Shown here piece by piece: positions 1-9,010 of a stretch of DNA of 64,000 nt. Source of the stretch: DASRJW01 sp964567755 (GTDB lineage: Bacteria > Krumholzibacteriota > Krumholzibacteriia > G020349025); assembly GCA_964567755.1 (NCBI GenBank), contig CAZMNW010000001.1, positions 186,001-250,000 of the forward strand, given 5' to 3'. Position numbers and translations under genes: made by a program. How positions within the stretch are numbered: the first letter of the stretch is position 1; each line of letters opens with the position of its first letter. The notes below the pieces were generated by a model. It had not been told where the DNA came from. It saw only the letters and a list, made by a program, of their open reading frames with translations, and ran no database searches.

Positions 1-1300
1 GGATGAAGTTCGACTCGTGTGCGAGCGTCAGGATGTCGCGGCCCTTGTGTGCGAACACGGCAGCGAACTCGAATCCAGCACCGGGGCCGTAGTCATACTC
101 GCGCCCCGAGATGTTGAAATGATCCGACTTCGAAGCGCCGAGAAGGATGGCGTTGAGGTGCAAAGCCGCACGCACCTCGATCCCCTCGCTGCCCGTGAAC
201 CGGGTCAAGTAGCATGCGCCGACCGTCTGGCCGCCGAATACGTAGGCTTCGTTGTCGATGTAATCGAAGTGCTGATAGGCCCCCACCAGGTGCTGTGCGC
301 GCGGACTCTGGCTCACGGACCTCGCCCCGAGCAACCCATCGATCTCGATGCGGCCGATGCCATGTGGCTTGTTGTCGAAGTTGAGCTGCATCCCGAAGGT
401 GAAGGCGTCGTAGGGCTTGCGGGGACCGGGAGTGAATGGACTGCCGTACTCGGTGTCGAAAGCGACGAAGACCTTGGATGTCGAACCTTCCCAGAGTCTC
501 TCGTCACCGATCGTCCGCACACCGAAGCGCATGCTCCCATCCCGATGCTCGGGGAAGCGATCGATGGGATTCGCGTGGACCTCGAACGCCTCGCCCGTGA
601 TCAGCCGATTGACGCCGCGGATCGGGCTCACCAGCAGGCCGGCTGTTTCGCGCCAGGCCCGATTCTCCGTCGCCGTATTGTCGAGAACCATGTTCGACAG
701 CCGGTGGAGAGCTTCGCCGAATGCGATGCCACCCACGGCCGTGTTGAGCCAATCGTTGACGGACGGATGGTGGTTCTCCCCGGTGTACTCCCACAGCCAG
801 GCGCCCGCGAACGAGTACATGCTCGACGCGTAGAAATCGTGGTTGTTCGAACGCGCGGCCTCGAAGTACATCCCGCCTTGATACGGGTGTCGGAAGTTGT
901 TGGCCGAGAAGGTGTTGTCGTCCCATTCGAAGCCGGCCTTCAAGTTTTCGTGAATAGATTCGAGGGTGACGGTGAAGCCCTCGGCACTTTCCATGAATGT
1001 CTTCCCGAATAGCGTCATGATCAAGTTGAAGCCGACGATTTCTCCCATCGTGCGGGCGAAACGCCAGTCTTGCACATAGGACTCTGGTGTGCGCAGGGTC
1101 GCCGCGCCGGCTGCATTCGTGTCCGCGGCCGCGAACGGCCGCAGAAGCCGCTGGCCCTGCGCTGGCAGCAACAGGTCGAGAGACGCTGTCTGCGCCCAAG
1201 CGCCGCTGGATGTACCGGCGAGGAGCGCGAACAGCAGCCCGGCGACGACCGGCACGCGCCGGCGGCCCTTGCCTGCGAATGTGCACGTGCGTGCTTGCAT
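1..1300 (-). CDS. DUF3943 family envelope protein, C-terminus cut by window edge
   Basis: The reading frame is open from an ATG at 1300 to the left edge, about 433 residues, with no stop in the window. Residues 1-36 form a signal peptide ending near SGAWAQ. The segment NFRHPYQGG (about 135-143), followed by YFEAARSNN and a SVNDWLNTAVGG block, is the hallmark of DUF3943, a family of predicted outer-membrane or periplasmic proteins of unknown function. A GGGAGCGAGGG stretch upstream of the ATG can serve as ribosome site. The C-terminal part is rich in alternating aromatic and polar residues, as in beta-barrels. It lies 68 bp downstream of the repeat protein on the same strand, so the two may be co-transcribed. 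Family assignment is firm; function is not known. Confidence 0.85.
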   Translation of the reverse strand, partial: MQARTCTFAGKGRRRVPVVAGLLFALLAGTSSGAWAQTASLDLLLPAQGQRLLRPFAAADTNAAGAATLRTPESYVQDWRFARTMGEIVGFNLIMTLFGKTFMESAEGFTVTLESIHENLKAGFEWDDNTFSANNFRHPYQGGMYFEAARSNNHDFYASSMYSFAGAWLWEYTGENHHPSVNDWLNTAVGGIAFGEALHRLSNMVLDNTATENRAWRETAGLLVSPIRGVNRLITGEAFEVHANPIDRFPEHRDGSMRFGVRTIGDERLWEGSTSKVFVAFDTEYGSPFTPGPRKPYDAFTFGMQLNFDNKPHGIGRIEIDGLLGARSVSQSPRAQHLVGAYQHFDYIDNEAYVFGGQTVGACYLTRFTGSEGIEVRAALHLNAILLGASKSDHFNISGREYDYGPGAGFEFAAVFAHKGRDILTLAHESNFI

Positions 1301-1368
1301 CGTTCGCCCTCGCTCCCCCATGCGCTCACCCGCCCGCGTCTCAAACATCCGCCGCGCTCCACGCCGGC

Positions 1369-2529
1369 TCAATACAACGAGATCCCCACGACCACGAGCG
1401 GTTCGACCTCGGTGGTCGCGTCGGTCGAGTACTCCGAGAACACGGTGCTCATGCCAGCGCCGCCGAAGATCGTGGTGCGGTCGCCGACGCGCAGCTCGCC
1501 CAGCGCGCGTGCCTGCAAGGCGTAACGCAACCGGTCGTTCACCGATGGATCATCGCTCGGCTCTGGCACGACATGGACGAACCCGAGGTCCGTATCCAGC
1601 CGCCAGCGGCGTGCGATGTCGAATGCGTAACCATAGTTCCAGGTGAGGAACCCAGTGTCCTCGCGCTCATCCACCACGTCGCCAAGCCCAATCGTGAACA
1701 TGGAGTAGAACCCGCGCAGTGACGTGCGCACGCCGGTGTTGATCGCGGCATAGCTGCTGGCGAAAGTCACCCAGTCGGCGCCGCCGTTCCGCGCCAAGTT
1801 CACCAGGCCGAGGGCAAAGTCGCCTTCGTTGGCAACATTGACGATGCCCACCTGGGCGCCATGCGCCGTCCCGGTCCAGTTCAAGGCACCGATCTGTGCG
1901 CCATGGAAGCGCTGGGCGTAGCCGAACAGGCCGGCTTGGATTCCCGTCACCTGCTCTTGCACGTAGTTGATACCGCCGGATGCCTGGATGCCACGCAACG
2001 ACCCTGAAACTGCGTTGACAATGGAGGCGAGCTGCACGTAGCGCACGTCGGCATTCGCGAGGTTGTACACCGCCGAGACTTGGGCACCGACGATCTCCTT
2101 CTCCGCGTAGTTGAACAAGCTGGCGTATTGGAGGCCGCGCCACGCACCGTGCGCATAGCTGATCAGTCCGGATGCCTGCAGGCCGCGACCGTCACCGGCG
2201 GCATAGCCGAATCCCCCTGCGAGTGCGAGGCCGTGAACCTCCCCATCGGTCACGGACACGGCGCCCGCGAGCTGGATTCCGCGCACCTCACCGTGCACGC
2301 GCGCGACGACGCCGCTCAAGTCCAGGCCGCGAATCGCCCCCACCCGACCATACAGCACGTTGAGACGAAAGTTCGTCGACACCATTGGATCGCGGTTGGT
2401 GCTCAACGGGTAGAGAAAGGAAAAATTGACCGGATGATGAGGAGCGTCGGCTCGGCTCTCGCTGCTGCTGGCGGCGAGAATTAAGCCCAGGACTGCAACG
2501 ACTCTCCGAACCTGTCTGACAGCGCGCAT
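1369..2529 (-). CDS. LA_2272-like surface repeat protein
   Basis: This encodes 386 residues starting at the ATG at 2529, after a signal peptide (residues 1-28, ending ESRADA). Between about residues 60 and 265 it carries roughly ten imperfect repeats of 15-25 residues built on G-[IAL]-Q-x-[AG]-x-[LIV]-N, for example GIQLAGAV, GLQASGL, GAQVSAVYN, GIQAGLFGYA and GAQVGIVN. Such repeats typify the LA_2272/LA_2273 surface repeat proteins of Leptospira and related envelope proteins, and predict a beta-solenoid or beta-sheet scaffold. The last 120 residues look like a separate barrel-like domain ending in Tyr. The frame stays open upstream of 2529 but that part lacks coding character, so the start before the signal peptide is preferred. 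Molecular role unknown. Confidence 0.8.
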   Translation of the reverse strand: MRAVRQVRRVVAVLGLILAASSSESRADAPHHPVNFSFLYPLSTNRDPMVSTNFRLNVLYGRVGAIRGLDLSGVVARVHGEVRGIQLAGAVSVTDGEVHGLALAGGFGYAAGDGRGLQASGLISYAHGAWRGLQYASLFNYAEKEIVGAQVSAVYNLANADVRYVQLASIVNAVSGSLRGIQASGGINYVQEQVTGIQAGLFGYAQRFHGAQIGALNWTGTAHGAQVGIVNVANEGDFALGLVNLARNGGADWVTFASSYAAINTGVRTSLRGFYSMFTIGLGDVVDEREDTGFLTWNYGYAFDIARRWRLDTDLGFVHVVPEPSDDPSVNDRLRYALQARALGELRVGDRTTIFGGAGMSTVFSEYSTDATTEVEPLVVVGISLY

Positions 2530-2770
2530 CCTGGTCGAGACTCCTTGGCCCGGGCTCCAACTGGGTCGTGCAAGTCGAGGACACCGACGGTCAACAGCCA
2601 GCGGGCAGTCTATGCGATCGATTGATGTAGACACAAGCGACCCTTGATTCTCATCACTTTTCCTCACCCGAGTTGTCGAAATCCAGTCGACCATGGCTTG
2701 CGTGCGCTCCTTGGCTGGATGTACAGTCTGCGCGGGCAGAATCCGCCGTTCCGATTCCGAGGAGCTCAGC

Positions 2771-3388
2771 ATGAGCAAGCGATCAACCTCTAGCTTCCTC
2801 GGGCTCGCGCTGTTCGTCTTGCTGTGGGCGCCTGCATCGGACGCGATACGCTTCCAGGAACGACCCAACTGGATGGTGGGGATCGGGTGGGGGTTCGGGC
2901 GCGGAGTATTCGAGAACTCCACCACTGGTGAGGATCTGTACAAGGGCGGCTCCGCTCCGCAGATCCACCTCGGCTGGAAGCCGTCCGGTCCTTTCCTGAT
3001 CGGGATGCATTACGAGGCCTGGATGCTCGAGTTCGGCAATCCGCCGACGAAGTACCGCCGCAGCCTGCAGAATCTATCGGCCGGCCTGACCTGGTACCCG
3101 GGCAATCCCGAAAACGCGTCGGGTGGCATCTACCTGCGCGCGGGTGGCGGCCTCGGGTGGGCCGGTACCGCAACCGTCCCGGTCGAAGAAGAGGAAGCGC
3201 AAACGCATGGCGACCGTGTGGATGAATGGGGTGTCGCGCTGTTCGGCGACGCAGGCTACGAGTTCTGGATCAGCGGCAACGCCACACTCGGTGCCGGCTT
3301 GAGCTTCGACTACCTCGACATCGGCGAACAGATCGTGGGTTCGGGATTCTTCGGCGCCGTGCTGCTCGATCTCAACATCTACTTCTGA
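2771..3388 (+). CDS. Small outer-membrane beta-barrel-like secreted protein
   Basis: This encodes 205 residues, chosen to start at the ATG at 2771 because GGAGCTC lies 8 bp upstream and a clean signal peptide follows (residues 1-25, ending PASDA). The mature part alternates Gly and aromatic residues (GIGWGFGRG, YLRAGGGLGWAG) and ends LLDLNIYF with a terminal Phe, the pattern of small transmembrane beta-barrels of the OmpW or OMP_b-brl type. A short acidic loop, EEEEAQ, lies in the middle. It is divergent from the repeat protein and convergent with the M2 peptidase. Family not recognised beyond the barrel-like pattern. Confidence 0.7.
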   Translation: MSKRSTSSFLGLALFVLLWAPASDAIRFQERPNWMVGIGWGFGRGVFENSTTGEDLYKGGSAPQIHLGWKPSGPFLIGMHYEAWMLEFGNPPTKYRRSLQNLSAGLTWYPGNPENASGGIYLRAGGGLGWAGTATVPVEEEEAQTHGDRVDEWGVALFGDAGYEFWISGNATLGAGLSFDYLDIGEQIVGSGFFGAVLLDLNIYF

Positions 3389-3530
3389 GATTCGTTCCCG
3401 GGGCCGCACTGGTCGGGAGCTGTGTTTTACCGCCTCCCATGGGTGCTGCAAGTCGTGCCAAGTTCTGGCGCGCTCAGCACACCGCATTGTCCACTCTCAA
3501 CGCAGTCTCTTGACTCTTCGCTCGGCCGGA

Positions 3531-5366
3531 TCACCAGCCCACGGGAACGCCGGCGTTTTGCTCGTCGAGCCACTTCATGAGCGGAGCGAAGTAGTCGAGA
3601 ATCGCGGTCGCGTCCATCTGTTGTTGACCCGTGAGCGCCGCGAGTGCCACAGGCCAGGGGTCCGAGAGACCCATCTCGAGCATCTTCGCCAAGCGCTCGC
3701 CGGCTACCTTGTTGCCGTAGATCGAGCGCCGGTGGATGGCAGCCTTGTCGCCCGCCATGTCGGTCATCGCACGGTGGAACTGGAACTGCAGGATGCGGGC
3801 GAGGAAGTAGCGCGTGTACGGCACGTTGGCAGGAACGTGGTACTTGGCGCCGGGATCGAAGTCGGCTTCGGTGCGCGGCACGGGCGGCGAGACGCCCTGG
3901 TACTTGAGGCGCAGCTTCCACCACTCGGCGTTGGCGTTCTCGGGCGTGATCTCGCCGGAGAAGAGCTTCCAGCGCCATTGATCGATGATGAGACCAAACG
4001 GCAGGAAGGCCACCTTGTCGAGCGCGCGCTGCATGAGGAGTCCGATGTCGCGCGATGGATCGGGCTCGGTGTCAATGAGGCCCACCTTGCGCAGATAGCT
4101 GGGTGTGATCGAGAGCGCGATTGCGTCGCCGATGGCCTCGTGGAAGCCATCGTTGGCGCTGTCGCGGAAGAGGTACGGCCGCTCGTTGTAGGCACGCTGG
4201 TAGAAGTTGTGCCCGAGCTCGTGGTGGATGGTGTTGAAGTCTTCCTCGTTGAGCTCGATGCACATCTTGATGCGTAGGTCATGCACGGTGTCGATGTCCC
4301 AAGCGCTCGCGTGGCAGACGACGTCGCGGTCGCGTGGCTTGGTGAACTGCGATCTCTCCCAGAACGTCTGCGGCAGCGGCGCGAAGCCGAGAGAGGTGAA
4401 AAACCGCTCCCCTGTTCGCACCATCTCGATTTCGTTCGGGATCTTCGCCTTGATCCGCGCCGTGAGGTCGATACCCGCGTCTGCGTTCTTGGGGGCGACC
4501 AGCGGATAGATGTTGCTCCAGTCCTGCGCCCACATATTGCCGAGCAGGTGCGCCGGGATGGGTCCGTTGGCGGGGACGGCATCTCCGTAGGTCGCGCGCA
4601 GGCTCTTGCGCACGTAGGCATGGAGCGCGAGGTAGAGCGGCTCGACTTGTTGCCAGAGCCGGTCCACCTCGGCGGCGAAGGCATCGGGCGGCATGTCGTA
4701 CTTCGATCGCCACATGGCGCCCATGTTCGGGAACCCGAGCTCGCGCGCACCTTTGTTGCCGAGCTCGACGTAGCGCAGGTAGTCCTTGCGCATGGGTGGA
4801 GTCGCAATGGCATGCCAGCCCTCCCAGGCATCGCGCAGCTCCTTCTCATTGCGGCTCGAGGCGAAGAGCTGTGTCAGCTTGCCGATGTCGAGACATTCTT
4901 CTTCACCGTTCGCCGCCTTCCGACACCACTTACCTTTGCCATACACGCCCTCCATGCGTGCCACGATCTCGGTCAGCTCCTGGCTCTCCTTGGGATCCGA
5001 TGGCGCGGGCAAAGTGATCGAGAGCTTCATGAGCTTGAGCTTGCGCTTCACGTCGGCTGGTAATTCGAGGCCGTCGTAGCGCACTGCGGCGTTGGCGTAC
5101 TTCACCGTGGCGTCGATGAGTCGCTGGTTCGCGACCGCAGCCAGCTTCTCCGTGTCGTCGGTGATGTAAGTGGATTTCACCCATTCGGCACGCCCCTGCT
5201 CCACAGCGAGATCCAGGAGTCTAGCCTCGGCCTCGGCAACGAACCGCGTGGCTTCGTCGGCGGTGGGTTTGCTCGTTTGCGCGAACGCGACGTCGGCGAG
5301 GACCGAAGTCAGCAGTACTGTGAGAACAATGGGAGCGATTGCGAAAGAACGCCAGAGTCGGGACAC
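3531..5366 (-). CDS. Peptidase family M2 (angiotensin-converting-enzyme-like) zinc dipeptidase
   Basis: This is a secreted zinc carboxydipeptidase homologous to eukaryotic ACE, 611 residues with the GTG start used here. The zinc site HHELGH lies at about residues 381-386, and the third ligand is the Glu in GFHEAIGDAI near 410, which is the M2 arrangement. The length matches a single ACE catalytic domain (about 600). The GTG at 5366 is preferred over an ATG 60 bp further out because GGAGG lies 8-9 bp before it and the protein then begins directly with a signal peptide ending near VAFAQ. Bacterial M2 enzymes act in the periplasm or outside the cell on small peptides; the substrate here is unknown. 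It is monocistronic by spacing. Confidence 0.92.
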   Translation of the reverse strand: MSRLWRSFAIAPIVLTVLLTSVLADVAFAQTSKPTADEATRFVAEAEARLLDLAVEQGRAEWVKSTYITDDTEKLAAVANQRLIDATVKYANAAVRYDGLELPADVKRKLKLMKLSITLPAPSDPKESQELTEIVARMEGVYGKGKWCRKAANGEEECLDIGKLTQLFASSRNEKELRDAWEGWHAIATPPMRKDYLRYVELGNKGARELGFPNMGAMWRSKYDMPPDAFAAEVDRLWQQVEPLYLALHAYVRKSLRATYGDAVPANGPIPAHLLGNMWAQDWSNIYPLVAPKNADAGIDLTARIKAKIPNEIEMVRTGERFFTSLGFAPLPQTFWERSQFTKPRDRDVVCHASAWDIDTVHDLRIKMCIELNEEDFNTIHHELGHNFYQRAYNERPYLFRDSANDGFHEAIGDAIALSITPSYLRKVGLIDTEPDPSRDIGLLMQRALDKVAFLPFGLIIDQWRWKLFSGEITPENANAEWWKLRLKYQGVSPPVPRTEADFDPGAKYHVPANVPYTRYFLARILQFQFHRAMTDMAGDKAAIHRRSIYGNKVAGERLAKMLEMGLSDPWPVALAALTGQQQMDATAILDYFAPLMKWLDEQNAGVPVGW

Positions 5367-5468
5367 GAGAGCTGAACCTCCATGCTTGACCGCGCGCCCT
5401 TCACATGAGGGGCGGCGTCCAGACACGATAGCAGTTCTTGTCTTTGGAATGGGGTCCGTTCTCGTGTC

Positions 5469-5938
5469 TCAGCGTGGTTCTTCTCTCTGCGCGATCATTG
5501 CCCGGAGCTTGCGCGCATCAGCGACGTCCTGATCGCGTCCAGTTGCTTCTTTGTTGCGGAGTAACGCATCGAGACCCAGAAAGGACACGGGCAGTCCATC
5601 CAGTACTCCGGAAACCCTTCCGTCCCAAGCCTCATCGAAGCTCACGCCTGTGATCGAGGTCAGCAGGTCGGCGCGGTTTGGCACTCTTCCGAGCTGGACG
5701 ACGATATCGGGACGCACGAGTTCATCGATGGAGATCTCCAAATCGTGGAAGCCGAACGCGCTCAATGACTCCAGCACGCGGGCCGCGTTCTCGCGGGTGG
5801 GCCGCACCAGGAAGTCGAGGTCCCCGGTGAATCGCGGGTAACCATGGAACGCCACGCATGGGCACCAACGACGACGTACTCAACCGCGTGAGAGTTGAAC
5901 GACTCGATGAACTCTCTCAAATCGCGCTGCAGCTTCAC
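5469..5938 (-). pseudogene. Frameshifted nucleotidyltransferase (AbiEii/DUF6036-like toxin), partner of the gene at 5880-6074
   Basis: Two frames together make one protein. The N-terminal frame begins at a GTG at 5938 and gives DLREFIESFNSHAVEYVVVG followed by AHA. The downstream frame continues AFHGYPRFTGDLDFLV and runs to 5469. The join falls at about 5850-5858, where one base is missing. The GDLDFLV motif carries the paired acidic residues of the nucleotidyltransferase fold, and a later segment NRADLLTSITGVSF with RNKEATGRDQDVADA is the usual C-terminus. Repaired, it would be about 156 residues, the normal family length. The start overlaps the end of the upstream small gene by 59 bp, as in many toxin-antitoxin pairs. 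Either the toxin is dead or a sequencing error removed a base. Confidence 0.7.
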
Positions 5939-6074
5939 CAAGGGACTCCCGATGTCTCGCGACGAGGTCCAGAAGGATCGCGAGTCGCTCGTTCGGCGTC
6001 AAGGAGGCATAGTATCGTTCATCGGCCTGATCGGCGTCCGCGAAGCTGTGAAATACTCGAGCAACTCTTTGCAT
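5880..6074 (-). CDS. Small antitoxin-like protein upstream of nucleotidyltransferase
   Basis: This 64-residue protein starts at the ATG at 6074. Its sequence contains RVFHSFADADQADERYY, then TPNERLAILLDLVARHRES and RFERVHRVVQLSR. Proteins of this kind regularly precede AbiEii/DUF6036-type nucleotidyltransferases in environmental bacterial genomes, with coupled translation, as here (the next start lies 59 bp inside this gene). It lacks cysteines and membrane segments and has an acidic first half and a basic second half. The antitoxin role is inferred from this arrangement only. The gene is intact while its partner is frameshifted. Confidence 0.65.
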   Translation of the reverse strand: MQRVARVFHSFADADQADERYYASLTPNERLAILLDLVARHRESLGEAAARFERVHRVVQLSRG

Positions 6075-6187
6075 GGTCAAAGTGTAACACGACTGGCCGC
6101 TTCCAAGCTCGCGCTGGTTGTTGCGAGGTCCGCTGTTCGCTCGGCCCCGTGGGGCCGTCCGAGCAATCCTCCCCTGCGTCAACCGGT

Positions 6188-6455
6188 TTACCGGCCGAGA
6201 ATAACGACCTTGCGCGCGGCGCGGAATCCGCCCGCCTTGGATTGCAGGAAGTACACTCCGTGCGGCAACGCGGCGCCCCCAGGACTCCTGGCCTCGAGGA
6301 CTTGCACGGATGTACCCGGCGCCGGCGCATCCTGGACAGCGCCCATCCTCGTAGTTCGAGTCTTGCCGAACGACAGCACCTGGATCGAAGCCAGTACCCG
6401 CGGCGACCTGTGACATCTTCAAGCACCAAGCGGTACCACCATGACCGCCTCGGCC
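6188..6455 (-). pseudogene. Remnant of the FlgD-like/sorting C-terminal domain of a secreted protein
   Basis: The last stretch reads LPHGVYFLQSKAGGFRAARKVVILGR before a stop at 6188 (quoted here as LPHGVYFLQS and RAARKVVILGR), the classic ending of secreted proteins with FlgD-Ig or Por-type C-terminal domains. Upstream in another frame is WYRLVLEDVTGRR, and the second frame resumes VLASIQVLSFGK, so a frameshift falls at about 6397-6402. No start or N-terminal domain survives. The fragment is what is left of a larger gene, facing the same way as its neighbours on the minus strand. Confidence 0.5.
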
Positions 6456-6466
6456 TGCGTCGTCGC

Positions 6467-6612
6467 TCATGTCCGTCTCCCGATGCCGAAGGCCGACTGC
6501 ATCGAGCGCGTGAGATGGCTTTGGTCGGCGAACGCGGTGAATGCCGGCCTCCAGTGCAAGTGCGGACACTGCGATGCGACCGTGCTCATCGTGCTGTATG
6601 ACGGTATGTGGC
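6467..6612 (-). pseudogene. Remnant of an AraC-type helix-turn-helix
   Basis: On the minus strand one frame reads DEHGRIAVSALALEAGI, and the next frame continues AFADQSHLTRSMQSAFGIG before a stop at 6467. Together they match the second helix-turn-helix of AraC-family regulators (usual form: LA..AGFADQSHLTR.F...FG). The two parts are joined by a frameshift near 6540, and a stop lies just upstream of about 6620, so no complete protein can be made. The evidence is a short but distinctive motif; the remainder of the gene is gone. Confidence 0.45.
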
Positions 6613-6728
6613 CGGTGTGTTTTTCACGCTACGCATGGCGAGAACCCGAAGAGTAGTCGCCTTGACACGGCGCCGGCGACGGGGCAGCCTGTGGAGCTGA
6701 TCGCACGATGGCGAAGGAAGCTTCCACC

Positions 6729-7259
6729 ATGGCACCGGCGAAGAAGAAACAACCGCGATCGCGTTCACGCCAGCCAAGCGTGCAGCGCGCCGACCCGCTT
6801 CGCCAGCACATTGCCTTGCTCCTCGACTGGCACAACGCCCACGTCACCTTCGACCATGCCTTGGCGGATCTCCCGCTAGCGTATCGTGGCACACAACCTC
6901 CTGGGCTTTCCTACTCGCCGTGGCAGCTGCTCGAGCACCTTCGACTCGCCCAGCACGACATCTTGGATTTTTGTGTCAACCCACAGTACGTGGAAGGCAA
7001 ATGGCCTGACGATTACTGGCCGGAATCTCAAGCTCCTCCCACGCCGACGGCCTGGGACGAGAGCGTTGCTGGTTTCAAGCGCGATCTAGCCAAGCTCAAG
7101 CGCATCGCCCGAGACGAAAAGATCGATCTACTCGGCAAGCTCCCCTACGCGTCGCAAGCGACTTACTTGCGCGAGCTGCTCCTTGTGGCGGATCACAATG
7201 CCTACCACGTAGGACAGATCGTGACCGTCCGAAGACTCCTGGGAACGTGGACCAGGTGA
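6729..7259 (+). CDS. DinB family protein
   Basis: This encodes 176 residues of the DinB/YfiT-like four-helix-bundle fold. Three conserved His positions are visible: LLDWHNAH near residue 36, LEHLRLAQHDIL near 70-75, and LLVADHNAYHVGQIV near the C-terminus, the usual triad that binds a divalent metal. Members are thiol-transferase-like or of unknown role. An ATG at 6708 is in frame, but the ATG at 6729 is preferred because GAAGGAAG sits 7 bp before it. The N-terminus is very basic (KKKQPRSRSR). It stands alone, pointing away from the remnants before it. Confidence 0.82.
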   Translation: MAPAKKKQPRSRSRQPSVQRADPLRQHIALLLDWHNAHVTFDHALADLPLAYRGTQPPGLSYSPWQLLEHLRLAQHDILDFCVNPQYVEGKWPDDYWPESQAPPTPTAWDESVAGFKRDLAKLKRIARDEKIDLLGKLPYASQATYLRELLLVADHNAYHVGQIVTVRRLLGTWTR

Positions 7260-7493
7260 AAACGACGGCGTCTTGGGCACCGGCGCCATGAACACATCAC
7301 GGCGCATGGATTTCCCCGGTCGACGTTGTCGGCAATCGAGAACGATCGCGTGAATCTCTGTGTTGAGCGTGCCAAGGTTGCTTGCGCACTGAAGTGCCAT
7401 CCCGCTGCACGTGTAGCGTCCACACCTGGAGGGTGCTCCCTCACCAGATGTGGCGCGGCGATGGGTACACCAATTTCCCTCCGACCACACGGT

Positions 7494-8918
7494 TCACGAA
7501 TGCGTGCGCCAGCGCAACGCGCTGACCTGGCGCCCGACGCAGCGGCCCTGCTCCACGCCGCGGTCGATCGCGGCACGGAAGTGAATCCCGCCATAGAGCC
7601 GGGAGATGGCTGCCTCCTCCGCGGCTGCGAAGAAACTGGCAAAGGCGCGGGGCTCGAAGCCACGGGCGTCGTGCGTGTGATCGGTGAAAGAGATCTCGCC
7701 GAAGAGATCGGTCAGCACTTGAGCGGACGCTCCGGATTGCACCGAGTGCCCCGATGTGTACTCGGGAAAAGGCGGCGTTGGAATGAGTGGCGTCCAATTC
7801 GCATCCAGCGTTCTCTGAATGCACGTGATGGGCCGCAACAGATTGTATTCGTACTTGGACCACCAGCAACTGATGAACGCATCCGCGACCGCGATCCCCA
7901 CCTTGGCGTATGTTTCGGCCGCCGTGTCGAGAGCATGGCCGCCTGTGGCGAGGATCTGGCTGGCGATGGAGATGGAGTGCCCTGGAGGCGTTCCTGTCTG
8001 ACCAGCCCCGTCCGCCCAGAATCTCGCGATCGTGGTCTGCTCCACCGTGAGCCCCTGGCTCGTTTCGTAAACTTCCTGGGCTTCCGTCATGAACGGACTG
8101 CTTTCGACGTCAGAGAAATCAGGCGGCGGACCCGGGTCGCAGAAGTTGTTTTTCTCCAGCGCGAACGGCCGCAGCTCCCCCCAACATGGCTCGAGAGCGG
8201 GCGCGAGGGCGGGTGGCGTTGGCTCCCAATTTCCGGCACCGAGGGGCGGCGTGTACGCGCAGTTGCGCAACTCCGTAAAGCCGTCCGTTGTGGCCCACGC
8301 CAGCATGGCATTGGCTATGCCCGCGCCGCGATCGACCGAGCGCACGTAGATCCCGGCGGGAAGCGTGGCAGCGAATGATTCGGCGGTTTCCTCTTCCAGC
8401 GCGTCGATGGCAGCGAGCGTCGCAACCGCGCCGCCGGCGAACATCCCGCGTAACGCCGCCGCGAGCGCTGCGTTCGCGACCGTCGGCCAGTGGTACGCAA
8501 CGCCACGGGCACGCTGGATCCCGTGCAGTTCGTTCAGCTGTCCATCCAGCGAAGCTGCCCCTCGCATCCCCGGCACGAGTGCCTCGTACAAGGTGACCCC
8601 GATGTATCCGAAAGCACGAGAAGCCACAGGCGGGCTGAGGCGCTCCGTCTGCACGAGACGGTACGCCAGGTCGTACCAGTCGAGTGGGACTCGGGCATCG
8701 TACGCACTCACGTCCGCGGCATGCCAAGGGTGGTCCGCTCCTGGGCCTCGAAGTTCGTCGTCGAGGATTGGTTTGCCTGCATGTGTCGGGTCATTGGTGC
8801 GGGCAGGTTCGGTCGGGGGGCCATCGGCACAGCCTCCAACCGCGAGCAAGGACACGAGCGCGAACAGAATCTGGGTTCTGAGAGATCCGGACAGATGCGG
8901 CATATTTCCCAAAAGCAT
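7494..8918 (-). CDS. Vanadium-dependent haloperoxidase / PAP2-superfamily lipoprotein
   Basis: This encodes 474 residues with a lipoprotein signal ending LLAVGGC. The fold is the vanadium haloperoxidase type of acid phosphatase (PAP2). The characteristic motifs appear in order: WWSKYEYNLLRPI, FPEYTSGHSVQSG with the catalytic His, and RLYGGIHFRAAIDRG with the vanadate- or phosphate-binding Arg and His. Bacterial members are often called phosphoesterases or haloperoxidases without proof of halide chemistry. A GGAGAAG sequence 5 bp before the ATG supports the start. The protein is predicted to be anchored to the outer or inner membrane facing the periplasm. Monocistronic. Confidence 0.88.
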   Translation of the reverse strand: MLLGNMPHLSGSLRTQILFALVSLLAVGGCADGPPTEPARTNDPTHAGKPILDDELRGPGADHPWHAADVSAYDARVPLDWYDLAYRLVQTERLSPPVASRAFGYIGVTLYEALVPGMRGAASLDGQLNELHGIQRARGVAYHWPTVANAALAAALRGMFAGGAVATLAAIDALEEETAESFAATLPAGIYVRSVDRGAGIANAMLAWATTDGFTELRNCAYTPPLGAGNWEPTPPALAPALEPCWGELRPFALEKNNFCDPGPPPDFSDVESSPFMTEAQEVYETSQGLTVEQTTIARFWADGAGQTGTPPGHSISIASQILATGGHALDTAAETYAKVGIAVADAFISCWWSKYEYNLLRPITCIQRTLDANWTPLIPTPPFPEYTSGHSVQSGASAQVLTDLFGEISFTDHTHDARGFEPRAFASFFAAAEEAAISRLYGGIHFRAAIDRGVEQGRCVGRQVSALRWRTHS

Positions 8919-9010
8919 GGTTCTTCTCCAGCACAGCGCCCAGCAACTGAGGCCGGACGCGGTGAGAAGCTCGATCGGATACCTGGAGGCTTAGAGAGAC
9001 TTATTCTAGC

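Noticed and set aside
17..1012. Long plus-strand open frame opposite the DUF3943 gene
   Set aside because: The minus strand carries the recognised DUF3943 motifs and signal peptide; the plus frame has no family resemblance and is explained by GC-rich antisense.
504..1286. Minus-strand frame of 260 residues inside the DUF3943 gene
   Set aside because: Arg-rich shadow in another frame of the same strand with no motifs.
3510..4277. Plus-strand frame of 255 residues
   Set aside because: Antisense of the M2 peptidase, which has its full zinc site.
7260..7493. Possible small gene downstream of the haloperoxidase
   Set aside because: Short frames on both strands, no motifs or ribosome site; treated as intergenic.
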